Source: an uncultured Prevotellaceae bacterium (GTDB lineage: Bacteria; Bacteroidota; Bacteroidia; Bacteroidales; Bacteroidaceae). From it: DNA of 13,567 nt. The position numbers and the translations under genes were made by a program. The stretch spans positions 1-13,567 of the forward strand of contig CAMNHM010000070.1 of the NCBI GenBank assembly GCA_946539475.1, written 5' to 3'. Under the pieces are notes generated by a model, which worked only from the letters and a program-made list of their open reading frames with translations, did no database searches and was not told the DNA's origin. Below are positions 8,001 through 13,526 of this stretch, in pieces (the stretch's first letter is position 1; every line of letters starts with the position of its first letter).

Positions 8001-8805
8001 GCTGCAGGATCCTGCCAACACGCTCTTCGAGCCCATACTCGACCCGCTGACTGAGGAGTACAGCACGCCGACCGTCGACCTCACCGTGTTCGTCAAGAAC
8101 CCGAACATCTACAAGCAGCAGGCCAACATGAACTTCAACGCTGAGAACGTTCCCGGCTGGACAACGCCCGAGGGCTACAACGCTCCTCAGCTGTCATGCG
8201 GATGGGGCGCCACACGGGGCACCGACCTGATTGCCGAGGACTGCATGTTCCAGACATGGGGCGGCAGCTACCGCGTCGAGCAGACCATCACCGACCTGCC
8301 TGCCGGCGTCTACACGCTGCGTGCCGGATTCGGTGAGCGCATGAACGAGAACGATGCTCCCAATGCCCTCGACGACACCTACTTCTACGTGAAGACCTCC
8401 GACTGCCCCGATGAGGACGTCACAGAGCGCATCGACGCCACCCGCATCGGACAGGCATTCCCCTATGCCAACGAGGGTAGCCTGGGTAGCCTGGGCATCA
8501 CCGACATCGTCGTCACCGATGGTATCATCACGCTCGGTGTCAACGCCTGCGACGGATCGCACACCTTCCTCAACGACGTACGCCTCTACATCTGCGGCGG
8601 CGCTTCGGGTGTCGACTATAAGGCTCTCTACGACGAGGTGCTCTCCGGCATCGACGAGACGAAGGCCAGCAACGTCAAGGTGCGTGCCATCCAGCTCTTC
8701 GACCTCAACGGACGTCAGGTCAGCTCCGCACAGCGGGGTGTCACCATCGTACGCAAGTACATGAGCGACGGCACCGTACGCACGGAGAAGGTCATGAAGA
8801 AATAG
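5038..8805 (+). CDS. Large secreted multi-domain surface protein with carbohydrate-binding-like modules
   Basis: The 1255-residue protein has a signal peptide (MRKTYQLLVAFVVGLLC, cut near AAAA at 24). In order I see: an N-terminal beta module (about 25-180; YTYDGWGVDAVQG, NLAGYSKLYIKAR, FINRTSDNG); a CBM4/9-like jelly roll (about 182-345; LVTNGDMEG, WINLPEILTPGTKYRVSMDI, DYFFDNISFEVY); a region to about 465; an Ig-like (Big_5-type) domain (about 470-571; DTDPENGSFNLPNSIKEFKV); another sandwich (about 584-751; LVLEAGKKYDFRFNTAAW, GNYRLRWTATN); a FIVAR-like three-helix unit (about 764-839); a charged helical stretch (about 840-1005); and a last sandwich (about 1007-1187; YRVEQTITDLPAGVYTLRAG, THTFLNDVRLYI-like end). 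The tail (IQLFDLNGRQVSSAQRGVTI...KVMKK) resembles Prevotellaceae type IX sorting signals. No glycosidase motif is visible. It may bind polysaccharide or act as an adhesin; domain names are by eye. Its N-terminal module resembles the third module of the preceding protein. Confidence 0.85.
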   Translation: MRKTYQLLVAFVVGLLCTTTAAAAERVALTADMFYTYDGWGVDAVQGAQFTDAVYLIEEPASTVFGDPNCNAGINLAGYSKLYIKARGESDGTNPRIFINRTSDNGQFNSNRESSQCLVIPNAGTWAEEYYTVQDDLYVIDLKKIGKDWGFIRLHSVKGPTYNTNAILYSVEAEKAGVQVGWTNLVTNGDMEGDDVSSFYSKEDGGSPYPSIITDGVGVNGSRGIQVHSAAGAANDWDAQFWINLPEILTPGTKYRVSMDIRSSIDGTADTQAHADPSDYIHYEMIGSPTFTTDWQTFKYEGEITQSQYGPNDAGNYMHSIAFNLSKDKANDVDYFFDNISFEVYKYGTLVEYYMDVIKIDFGFDTNIPELVKNSRKSRLLFPNDCCKVTSNGQEMDILTVEGFADGRFYIFTEEALEDGATIEVTFTNPTDPAYHLVYTKGPGGDVNNYSGEATLNEEVATEDAYSYIFVRPVVIDTDPENGSFNLPNSIKEFKVTFDKATDLAKLKATINGKALTVSPNTGAAEEVTLIRQDSGDLPTGEYTIKITNILAEEPLVPEDFGEYTFVINVGKVNADPNDVPKELLPAEYFANTTNGGIPEGFVVTFGEEVRTSESTFGSGPRLFDFGAGGDFTKGLYFREGYAEYGSVEDHALVLEAGKKYDFRFNTAAWKDNGTWCRFEILDQNDEAVVSQMINNTPNVNGSTGAVNGSTYTQLRYVPAVTGNYRLRWTATNANGDGGFYEVLLGNPGVRYIPNVVGVEETQLLNTALENAKAVRDANSGDRFSGPAYDALVAAIAKYEAEGPSYTAPSSYKNAAAALDAAAQAMRDHRSLIDTYDPLPQRAVEIVDNNAEKKFARTEFYAQLKAAAEKYATKATETVVDPETGLEVVVDVVKVKELKDDAELQAAINELRDLVNTTGLLFTEGESKTSDTGIKVLAERLRLGAEGLKQLGVPAEDNLVQAAYNALSDDDALAESIKNRMKLELYNKLQDPANTLFEPILDPLTEEYSTPTVDLTVFVKNPNIYKQQANMNFNAENVPGWTTPEGYNAPQLSCGWGATRGTDLIAEDCMFQTWGGSYRVEQTITDLPAGVYTLRAGFGERMNENDAPNALDDTYFYVKTSDCPDEDVTERIDATRIGQAFPYANEGSLGSLGITDIVVTDGIITLGVNACDGSHTFLNDVRLYICGGASGVDYKALYDEVLSGIDETKASNVKVRAIQLFDLNGRQVSSAQRGVTIVRKYMSDGTVRTEKVMKK

Positions 8806-8868
8806 TCTCGACAGAGAACATCGTCATTAAACCCAAATCGGTCGTCAGACTGCATTTGAATTAAAGTA

Positions 8869-8911
8869 AGTAGCAGAAGATTGTGCTTTTTCGCATCAAT
8901 CTTCTGCTACT
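8869..8911 (+). terminator. Strong hairpin terminator after the 1255-aa protein gene
   Basis: AGTAGCAGAAGATTG (8869-8883) and CAATCTTCTGCTACT (8897-8911) form a perfect 15-bp stem, extended inside by TGC/GCA around a T-rich loop. It ends 106 bp after the stop codon and is followed by a short T-rich stretch. Confidence 0.75.
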
Positions 8912-8929
8912 TTCCATATCAAGCGCCGA

Positions 8930-9075
8930 GACCTTGAGATACGAAGTGTGCTCCTCGCGCTACCAAAACAAGTTGTTTTGGTCTTCAAAGAAGCATACTT
9001 TGATAACCAAAGTGGCCTACTTCGCTTACCAAAACAACTTGTTTTGGTGTCGCGGGTAGCCTTCTATGGAGACCA
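8930..9075. repeat. 66-bp imperfect direct repeat carrying two 21-bp palindromes
   Basis: Palindrome 1 (8962-8982) and palindrome 2 (9028-9048) each consist of ACCAAAACAA and TTGTTTTGGT around one central base, G in the first and C in the second, so the two are reverse complements of each other. They lie exactly 66 bp apart. Flanking sequence is weakly repeated with the same period (CGAAGTG...GCTACC versus CAAAGTG...CTTACC; TGATAAC versus GGAGACC). An inner pair, ACTTTG (8997-9002) and CAAAGT (9008-9013), adds a further stem. Open frames across it are fortuitous translations of the repeat. It looks like a dispersed non-coding element; nothing else is evident between 8912 and the promoter at 9136. 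Confidence 0.75.
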
Positions 9076-9135
9076 AGGACACAAGGGAGCAGCATGCAAG
9101 TGCCTGTCAGATTCGTTTTTTTTTCGTGTATTTAT

Positions 9136-9166
9136 TTTGCGTTTCGATCAATTTGCACTACCTTTG
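9136..9166 (+). promoter_or_regulatory. Full-consensus Bacteroidota promoter for the M15 peptidase gene
   Basis: TTTG (9136-9139), 19 bp, then TACCTTTG (9159-9166) match TTTG-N19-TAnnTTTG exactly. The ATG begins at 9172, only 5 bp beyond the -7 element, so transcription should start at or beside the start codon. Confidence 0.8.
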
Positions 9167-9171
9167 CACCC

Positions 9172-9819
9172 ATGAAACGACATCATCTTCTTTTGACAGC
9201 ACTTTTCTGCATGCTGAGCGCCACACTCTCCGCCCAGCAGACGCAGGCGTTTACCATCGACACCATCAGCGACGAGGTGTTCGCACGTATGCAGGGACGG
9301 TCATTCCCTGAGGGATGCACCATCAAGCGCAGCGACCTGCGCTATCTGCGCGTGCTCCATCGCAATGCCGACGACAGCATCTGCCAGGGCGAGATGGTCT
9401 GCAACAAAGCCATCGCCGAGGATCTCATCGACATCTTCCGCAAGCTCTACGAGGCCCACTACCCCATCGAGCGCATGCGACTCATCGACGACTACGACGC
9501 TGACGACGAGGCATCGATGAACGACAACAACTCGTCGTGCTTCTGCTATCGCGTCGTCGACGGCACAAAGAAGCTGTCGAACCACGCCCGCGGACTGGCC
9601 GTCGACATCAACACGCGCTACAACCCCTACGTGCGACAGCGCAACGGACGCTGGCTGATATCGCCAGAGAAGGGCAAGCCGTATGCCGACCGCTCAAAGC
9701 GCTTTCAATATAAGATTGTGGAGGGCGACCTCTGCCATCGCCTCTTCCTGGAGCATGGTTTCAAATGGGGTGGAAGCTGGCAAACCATGAAGGACTACCA
9801 GCATTTTGAAAAGCCGTGA
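9172..9819 (+). CDS. Secreted M15-family D-Ala-D-Ala carboxypeptidase-like peptidase
   Basis: M15 peptidases are zinc enzymes that cut cell-wall peptides, for example D-Ala-D-Ala or L-Ala-D-Glu bonds. The 215-residue protein has a signal peptide (MKRHHLLLTALFCMLSATLS, probable cut before QQ at 22), placing it in the periplasm or outer envelope. The zinc signature is SNHARGLAVDIN with His138 and Asp145; the second signature is KWGGSWQTMKDYQHFE with the likely catalytic Asp208 and zinc ligand His211. Length and motifs fit the Peptidase_M15_4 (M15C) type; the exact bond is not predictable. An ATG at 9094 would add 26 residues, but it lies upstream of the promoter elements and before the clear signal peptide, so I chose 9172. 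The gene stands alone and converges on GH115. A role in the envelope is more likely than one in saccharide breakdown. Confidence 0.9.
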   Translation: MKRHHLLLTALFCMLSATLSAQQTQAFTIDTISDEVFARMQGRSFPEGCTIKRSDLRYLRVLHRNADDSICQGEMVCNKAIAEDLIDIFRKLYEAHYPIERMRLIDDYDADDEASMNDNNSSCFCYRVVDGTKKLSNHARGLAVDINTRYNPYVRQRNGRWLISPEKGKPYADRSKRFQYKIVEGDLCHRLFLEHGFKWGGSWQTMKDYQHFEKP

Positions 9820-9852
9820 AGGGCAAGTGGATAATCTCCACTCACCCTTCAC
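9816..9852. terminator. Shared hairpin between convergent M15 and GH115 genes
   Basis: GTGAAGGGCAAGTGGA (9816-9831) pairs with TCCACTCACCCTTCAC (9837-9852) at 14 of 16 positions around TAATC. It overlaps the M15 stop codon and ends 17 bp before the GH115 stop, so it could terminate both transcripts. Long U-tracts are absent. Confidence 0.6.
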
Positions 9853-9869
9853 CAATCATTACTCTATCT

Positions 9870-12353
9870 TCATCTACGATAAGCGGACTCCTCGCCGAAG
9901 AGGTAGGACGGCTGATAGCCGCCAAAGTCGACGACGATCTTCTCGAACACGATGCCGGGATGCTTGGGCTGCAACGTCAGCCAATGCTTCCCGTCGGCCG
10001 TCGATTTCGATACAGGCAGCGTCACCACCTTCTCCACGACGCGGCGGGCCACGGCGGGATAGTATTCCGAGTACATATAGGGCTGGCGGTCGACGAGCGT
10101 CTTGTTGAAGTTCACGGTCTGAGGCTCGCCGTCGTCAAGGCCAACGGTATACTCATAGCCTCCTACATTGAGGAAGTCGAGCGTCGACTTCACGACGACA
10201 TGCACCTTGACCTGCTGCGTGCCTTCGGGCAGCGAGAAGCAGTACTTCAGCTTGGCATCGCCAATGGGAGCGGTATAGGGCGTCAGGGCCACGGCGCTGC
10301 GCGTGCGGCCATAGTAGGGATAGACCGTCCACTCGGTACCTGCACCTGCCTCAGCGCTCCAGAAGTGCTCGGCTTCCATCGCCACGTAGCCATTGCCGTG
10401 GGTGAAGGCATAGCCGCCGGCGGTGTCGCCCTGCCCGACGCTCCTCGTCTGAGGCAGCATGTCGTGGGCAAAGTTGTCGTTCCACGAGCGGTAGCCGATG
10501 TGCTTCTGGGTCATCATGCCATTCCACTTGCCACCGCTCATCACCTTATTATAATCATTACAAAGCAGCGAGTCGCGGACGAAGCAAGCTGCCACCCGCT
10601 CCTTCCATTCGTTGGCGTCGGGGCTGTTGCGCTGGGCCAAGTAGTGGTTCATGGCCTGGGCGTAATACATATCGTAGAGGTTGGCCATCGCCTGGACGGG
10701 GAAGAGCACCGTCTGGCGGTAGAAGTCGCGTGCGGCAGCGGGTATCTGGTCGAAGAGGCGCAGGGCGCGCAGCTCCAGGCGCTGGTAGTCGTCGGCCACC
10801 TGCCGCCATTCGCCGTTCTCGACGTTGTAGGTCCTGGCATCGAGCATCTCGGGTGTCACGCGGGCCATGTACTGGCAGTTGCGGTTGTAGATGTCGGCAG
10901 CCTCGCGGGCGACGGCTCCTTTGCCGAGGGTGGAGGCAAAGAAGCGGAGTGTATGGTCGGTGACGTTCCGAAAGGTGTACTCCTTGGGGCTCCAGGCCAT
11001 GTCCATGAAGAGCTGGATGGGATACTCCATCGGCTTCAGGTCGCCGACATTCAGTATCCACATGCGCCGTATGCCGAAGTCGTAGGCCAGCGAGAGCTGT
11101 TCGAACATCTGCTGCGTCTGCGTCACGTTGAGCCACTTCGTGTTTCGCGGTGCTCCGACGTAGTCCACGTGGTAGTAGATGCCCCACCCGCCCTTGCGGC
11201 TGCGCTCCTTGTCATTGACAGGCACGCGACGGATGTCGCCCCAGTTGTCGTCGCTGATGAGGATCATCACGTCGTCAGGCACGCGCAGGCCGGCATCGTA
11301 GTAGTCTTGCACCTCTTTATATAGTGCCCATACCTGTGTGGTCTTCTCGGCAGGCTTGCCCGTCACCTGGCGGATGATCTTGCGCTGGTTGTTGATGATG
11401 CGCTCCATGAGCTTCGTGTCGGCAGTCTCGCTCATCGCCTCGTCACCGTCGCCACGCATGCCGATGGTGATGATGTCCTCGGTGCCTTTCATACGCTCGA
11501 TGCCCTCCCGGAAGAACTGGTCGAGCTTCGCCTGGTTGGTCTGGTAGTTCCAGGCTCCCCACTCCGAGCGCCGGCGGGCATACTCCTGGTGGTTGCGGGC
11601 CATCGGCTCATGGTGGCTGGTGCCCATGATGACGCCCATGCGGTCGGCCGTCTTGCCATTCTCAGGGTCGTCGGCATAGAAGGCCCAGCTCCACATCGCC
11701 GGCCAGAGGAAATTGCCCTTCAGGCGGAGGATCAGCTCGAACACCTTTTCGTAGAAGCGGTGGTCGCCGTAGTTCGTGCCCCATGTGTTCTTCACCCACG
11801 ACGTCAGGCAGGGTGCCTCGTCGTTGAGAAACAGCCCGCGGAACTCCACGGCGGGCTCGCCGTCGCTGTACGTGCCGTTCTTTATAAAGGCCTGCTCGTG
11901 CTGCTCCACAGGGGCATCGGCCCACCAGTACCAGGGCGACACGCCGAGCTGCTCCGACAACTCATAGACGCCGTAGATCGTGCCGCGGCGGTCGCTGCCG
12001 GCTATCACCAGCTGCTCGCCGACGGTCGTGATCAGGAATTTCTCGCGCTTGCCCTTGAGCTCGGGCAGCAGTCCTTGCCGCTCCAGCTTGTCGATATCGG
12101 CATTCTTGCCTAGCGTGCCGATCAGCAGCGACAGGCCTGAGCTGCCCTTCCTCGTCAGCGTCTTGCCCATATCTTCCTTCAGGTTGGCAATGGCAATCTT
12201 CACGCCATCGTCGTCAGCCTCGCTGAAGCTTACAGCATCGGTACGCAGCGGCTGGGCACCGGCCTGCGATGTAAATACCACGAAACGCTCAGCACCGTGC
12301 GTTCCCACATAACCCGCCAGCGTCAGTGCCAGCAACATCAGAATACGTTTCAT
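9870..12353 (-). CDS. Secreted GH115 xylan alpha-glucuronidase
   Basis: GH115 enzymes remove glucuronic or 4-O-methylglucuronic acid side chains from glucuronoxylan, including from internal xylose units. The 827-residue protein begins MKRILMLLALTLAGYVGTHG, a signal peptide cut near residue 20, so it acts outside the cytoplasm. Family motifs in order are YGVYELSEQLGVSPWYWWAD (about 127-146), FRGLFLNDEAP (171-181), LKGNFLWPAMW (211-221), GVIMGTSHHEPM (240-251), GMRGDGDE (298-305), LISDDNWGDIRRVP (365-378) and YYHVDYVGAPRNTKW (393-407), then a helical region and a C-terminal sandwich domain from about 650 (GYVAMEAEHFW). This is the complete GH115 layout and normal length. An ATG 30 bp upstream would place ten polar residues before the signal peptide, so 12353 is preferred. 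It appears monocistronic: it has its own -7 element and converges on the M15 gene. Confidence 0.95.
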   Translation of the reverse strand: MKRILMLLALTLAGYVGTHGAERFVVFTSQAGAQPLRTDAVSFSEADDDGVKIAIANLKEDMGKTLTRKGSSGLSLLIGTLGKNADIDKLERQGLLPELKGKREKFLITTVGEQLVIAGSDRRGTIYGVYELSEQLGVSPWYWWADAPVEQHEQAFIKNGTYSDGEPAVEFRGLFLNDEAPCLTSWVKNTWGTNYGDHRFYEKVFELILRLKGNFLWPAMWSWAFYADDPENGKTADRMGVIMGTSHHEPMARNHQEYARRRSEWGAWNYQTNQAKLDQFFREGIERMKGTEDIITIGMRGDGDEAMSETADTKLMERIINNQRKIIRQVTGKPAEKTTQVWALYKEVQDYYDAGLRVPDDVMILISDDNWGDIRRVPVNDKERSRKGGWGIYYHVDYVGAPRNTKWLNVTQTQQMFEQLSLAYDFGIRRMWILNVGDLKPMEYPIQLFMDMAWSPKEYTFRNVTDHTLRFFASTLGKGAVAREAADIYNRNCQYMARVTPEMLDARTYNVENGEWRQVADDYQRLELRALRLFDQIPAAARDFYRQTVLFPVQAMANLYDMYYAQAMNHYLAQRNSPDANEWKERVAACFVRDSLLCNDYNKVMSGGKWNGMMTQKHIGYRSWNDNFAHDMLPQTRSVGQGDTAGGYAFTHGNGYVAMEAEHFWSAEAGAGTEWTVYPYYGRTRSAVALTPYTAPIGDAKLKYCFSLPEGTQQVKVHVVVKSTLDFLNVGGYEYTVGLDDGEPQTVNFNKTLVDRQPYMYSEYYPAVARRVVEKVVTLPVSKSTADGKHWLTLQPKHPGIVFEKIVVDFGGYQPSYLFGEESAYRR

Positions 12354-12380
12354 AAAGCAGTCTACTGTTTGTTTTTGGTG

Positions 12381-12388
12381 CAAAGATA
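12381..12388 (-). promoter_or_regulatory. -7 element (TATCTTTG) for GH115
   Basis: On the minus strand 12388-12381 reads TATCTTTG, followed by CACC. The predicted start near 12375 gives a leader of about 22 nt. No TTTG occurs at the 19-bp spacing upstream. A short inverted pair, GAAAA (12391-12395) and TTTTC (12404-12408), lies just upstream. I see nothing else between here and 12484. Confidence 0.65.
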
Positions 12389-12484
12389 ACGAAAAACGAC
12401 GTATTTTCCGTTTCCCCTTGTCTCACATCTTTCTGCTATCGTCTCAACAGCAACAAAGACGACTTCCAAGCAAGCGATAACACA

Positions 12485-12735
12485 CTATTTCTTAAATCCC
12501 CGACTGCGCCGCCAGCTGCTGCACTTCGAGCGGAGGGGCGACGCGCCGTAGCCGGGGATGACGAAGGGGCGGGCATTGTTCTTCGGAGAGTCGTGGGTCA
12601 GCTGTTCCGAGGCCGTCACACGCCCATCGTCGCCGATGGTGTACTTCCATATCTCGTAGACGCCGTCCTTGTCGTAACGGCCGGCCTTCGTGGGAATGCT
12701 CAGGTAGAGGTCGCGCAGGATGGGCCCATTAGGTG
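12485..12735 (-). pseudogene. Degraded C-terminal fragment resembling a BNR-repeat (BNR_4-like) protein
   Basis: Read on the minus strand from about 12735, an open frame without a start codon gives PNGPILRDLYLSIPTKAGRY, then DKDGVYEIWKYTIGDDGRVT, ASEQLTHDSPKNNARPFVIP and a tail ending at 12485. This resembles from memory the C-terminal part of secreted BNR-repeat proteins of Bacteroidota (LRDLxLSIPxKxGxYDxDGxYExW...KNNxRPFVI). Upstream it hits an in-frame stop at about 12745. After PGYG the frame appears shifted: the alternative frame gives a plausible end, APPLEVQQLAAQSGI, stopping at 12492. No promoter or full-length gene is present. It is most likely a remnant left by a deletion or rearrangement near the rRNA operon; the family name is tentative. 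Confidence 0.55.
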
Positions 12736-12753
12736 GTGTTATTTATACCTTTG

Positions 12754-13368
12754 CTATTCCAGTTTCTTCCCCTTGAAATAAACATTGAAGGTATCTTCAG
12801 CATAGCCGTCACCCGTTGATTTAAATGTCGAGGCGAAGGCGCCTTCCACTTTCTTACCACGGTAGTAGGCATTGAAAGCATCCTTGGCATAGCCGCCATC
12901 TAAAATCACGAAGTTAGCTGCCATAGAACCCTTGATCTTCTCGCCGAAATAATAGACGCTGAAAGCATCCTTGGCATAGCCACCACCAAGCTCTACAAAC
13001 GTAGTGGCTTGGGCATCAATCTTCTTGTTGCCATAGTAGACGTTAAACTGAGTCTTGTAATAACCCCTTTGCGTTTCAGCATCTTTCTCATCATGCCCGT
13101 AATGGCGGAAGGCAGAGCCCCTTTTCAAACGAAATGACGACGGGTCGACAAATTCCAGCAAATGGCCGTTCAGATATACATTCCGGCGGTCTTTTGCATA
13201 GCCGAAGCCCAGGTCAACAAAACTACGTGCATCAGCCTGCATCACTACTTCCTCACCGAAATACACACGGTCGCGGTCAATCTCATATCTCTGGGCATGG
13301 CTCATCATCGTCCATCCCAGCAATGCCATCGTGACAAATGACTTAAGTAAAAAAGCTGTCCGTTTCAT
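12754..13368 (-). CDS. Secreted DKNYY-repeat protein
   Basis: The 204-residue protein begins MKRTAFLLKSFVTMALLGW, a signal peptide with a likely cut after SHA (residue 25). The rest is about six DKNYY-type repeats of 28-30 residues with the pattern YAKDxxNVYYxGKKIxGAxAxTFxxLGGG. Clear copies are YAKDRRNVYLNGHLLEFVDP, YYKTQFNVYYGNKKIDAQAT, YAKDAFSVYYFGEKIKGS, YAKDAFNAYYRGKKVEGAFA and YAEDTFNVYFKGKKLE, with a longer insert (SAFRHYGHDEKDAETQRG) in the second unit. The protein stops half way through a repeat, which is common in this family. Molecular function of DKNYY proteins is unknown to me; no catalytic residues are visible. ATGs at 13374 and 13380 are alternatives, but 13368 gives the best signal peptide. 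The gene has its own consensus promoter and lies just downstream of an rRNA operon. Confidence 0.8.
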   Translation of the reverse strand: MKRTAFLLKSFVTMALLGWTMMSHAQRYEIDRDRVYFGEEVVMQADARSFVDLGFGYAKDRRNVYLNGHLLEFVDPSSFRLKRGSAFRHYGHDEKDAETQRGYYKTQFNVYYGNKKIDAQATTFVELGGGYAKDAFSVYYFGEKIKGSMAANFVILDGGYAKDAFNAYYRGKKVEGAFASTFKSTGDGYAEDTFNVYFKGKKLE

Positions 13369-13401
13369 AATCATAAACATTTAAAAGTCCTTTTGATGGC
13401 G

Positions 13402-13432
13402 CAAAGATAGAGCATTCTCCACGAATTGCAAA
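13402..13432 (-). promoter_or_regulatory. Full-consensus promoter for the DKNYY-repeat gene
   Basis: On the minus strand, TTTG (13432-13429), 19 bp, then TATCTTTG (13409-13402) match TTTG-N19-TAnnTTTG exactly. The predicted start near 13396 gives a leader of about 28 nt to the ATG at 13368. Confidence 0.8.
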
Positions 13433-13438
13433 ATAGTA

Positions 13439-13460
13439 TTCCCTATTTGTTCGTAGGGAA
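13439..13460. promoter_or_regulatory. Inverted repeat upstream of the DKNYY promoter
   Basis: TTCCCTA (13439-13445) and TAGGGAA (13454-13460) are perfect 7-bp arms around an 8-bp centre, 6 bp upstream of the -33 element. The position suits a regulator-binding site; alternatively it is a second hairpin in the trailer of the rRNA transcript. Confidence 0.4.
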
Positions 13461-13478
13461 ACACCTAAAACTAAACAA

Positions 13479-13513
13479 TCCGCCCCGCATCACCATCAGT
13501 GACACGGGGCGGA
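13479..13513 (-). terminator. Terminator of the rRNA operon
   Basis: TCCGCCCCG (13479-13487) and CGGGGCGGA (13505-13513) form a GC-rich perfect 9-bp stem with an inner TCAC/GTGA pair. In the minus direction the stem is followed by TTGTTTAGTTTT. It lies 14 bp beyond the 5S rRNA end and so most likely ends the rRNA transcript. Confidence 0.85.
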
Positions 13514-13526
13514 CTCAGATAAAAAG

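Noticed and set aside
5038..8805. Hidden glycosidase or lyase domain in the 1255-aa protein
   Set aside because: I looked for acidic catalytic motifs of common GH and PL families and found only beta-sandwich and helical patterns. Structure prediction would be needed to exclude a novel enzyme.
8930..9075. CRISPR array
   Set aside because: There are only two palindromic units with weakly repeated sequence between them, no distinct spacers and no cas genes nearby.
8948..9175. A short plus-strand open frame with repeated LPKQxVLV peptide
   Set aside because: The peptide repeat is just the translation of the two 21-bp palindromes; the frame runs over the consensus promoter of the M15 gene.
9816..11324. 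A 502-codon open frame on the plus strand antisense to GH115
   Set aside because: The His/Val/Gly/Ala-rich product has no family motif; the minus-strand frame is an unmistakable GH115.
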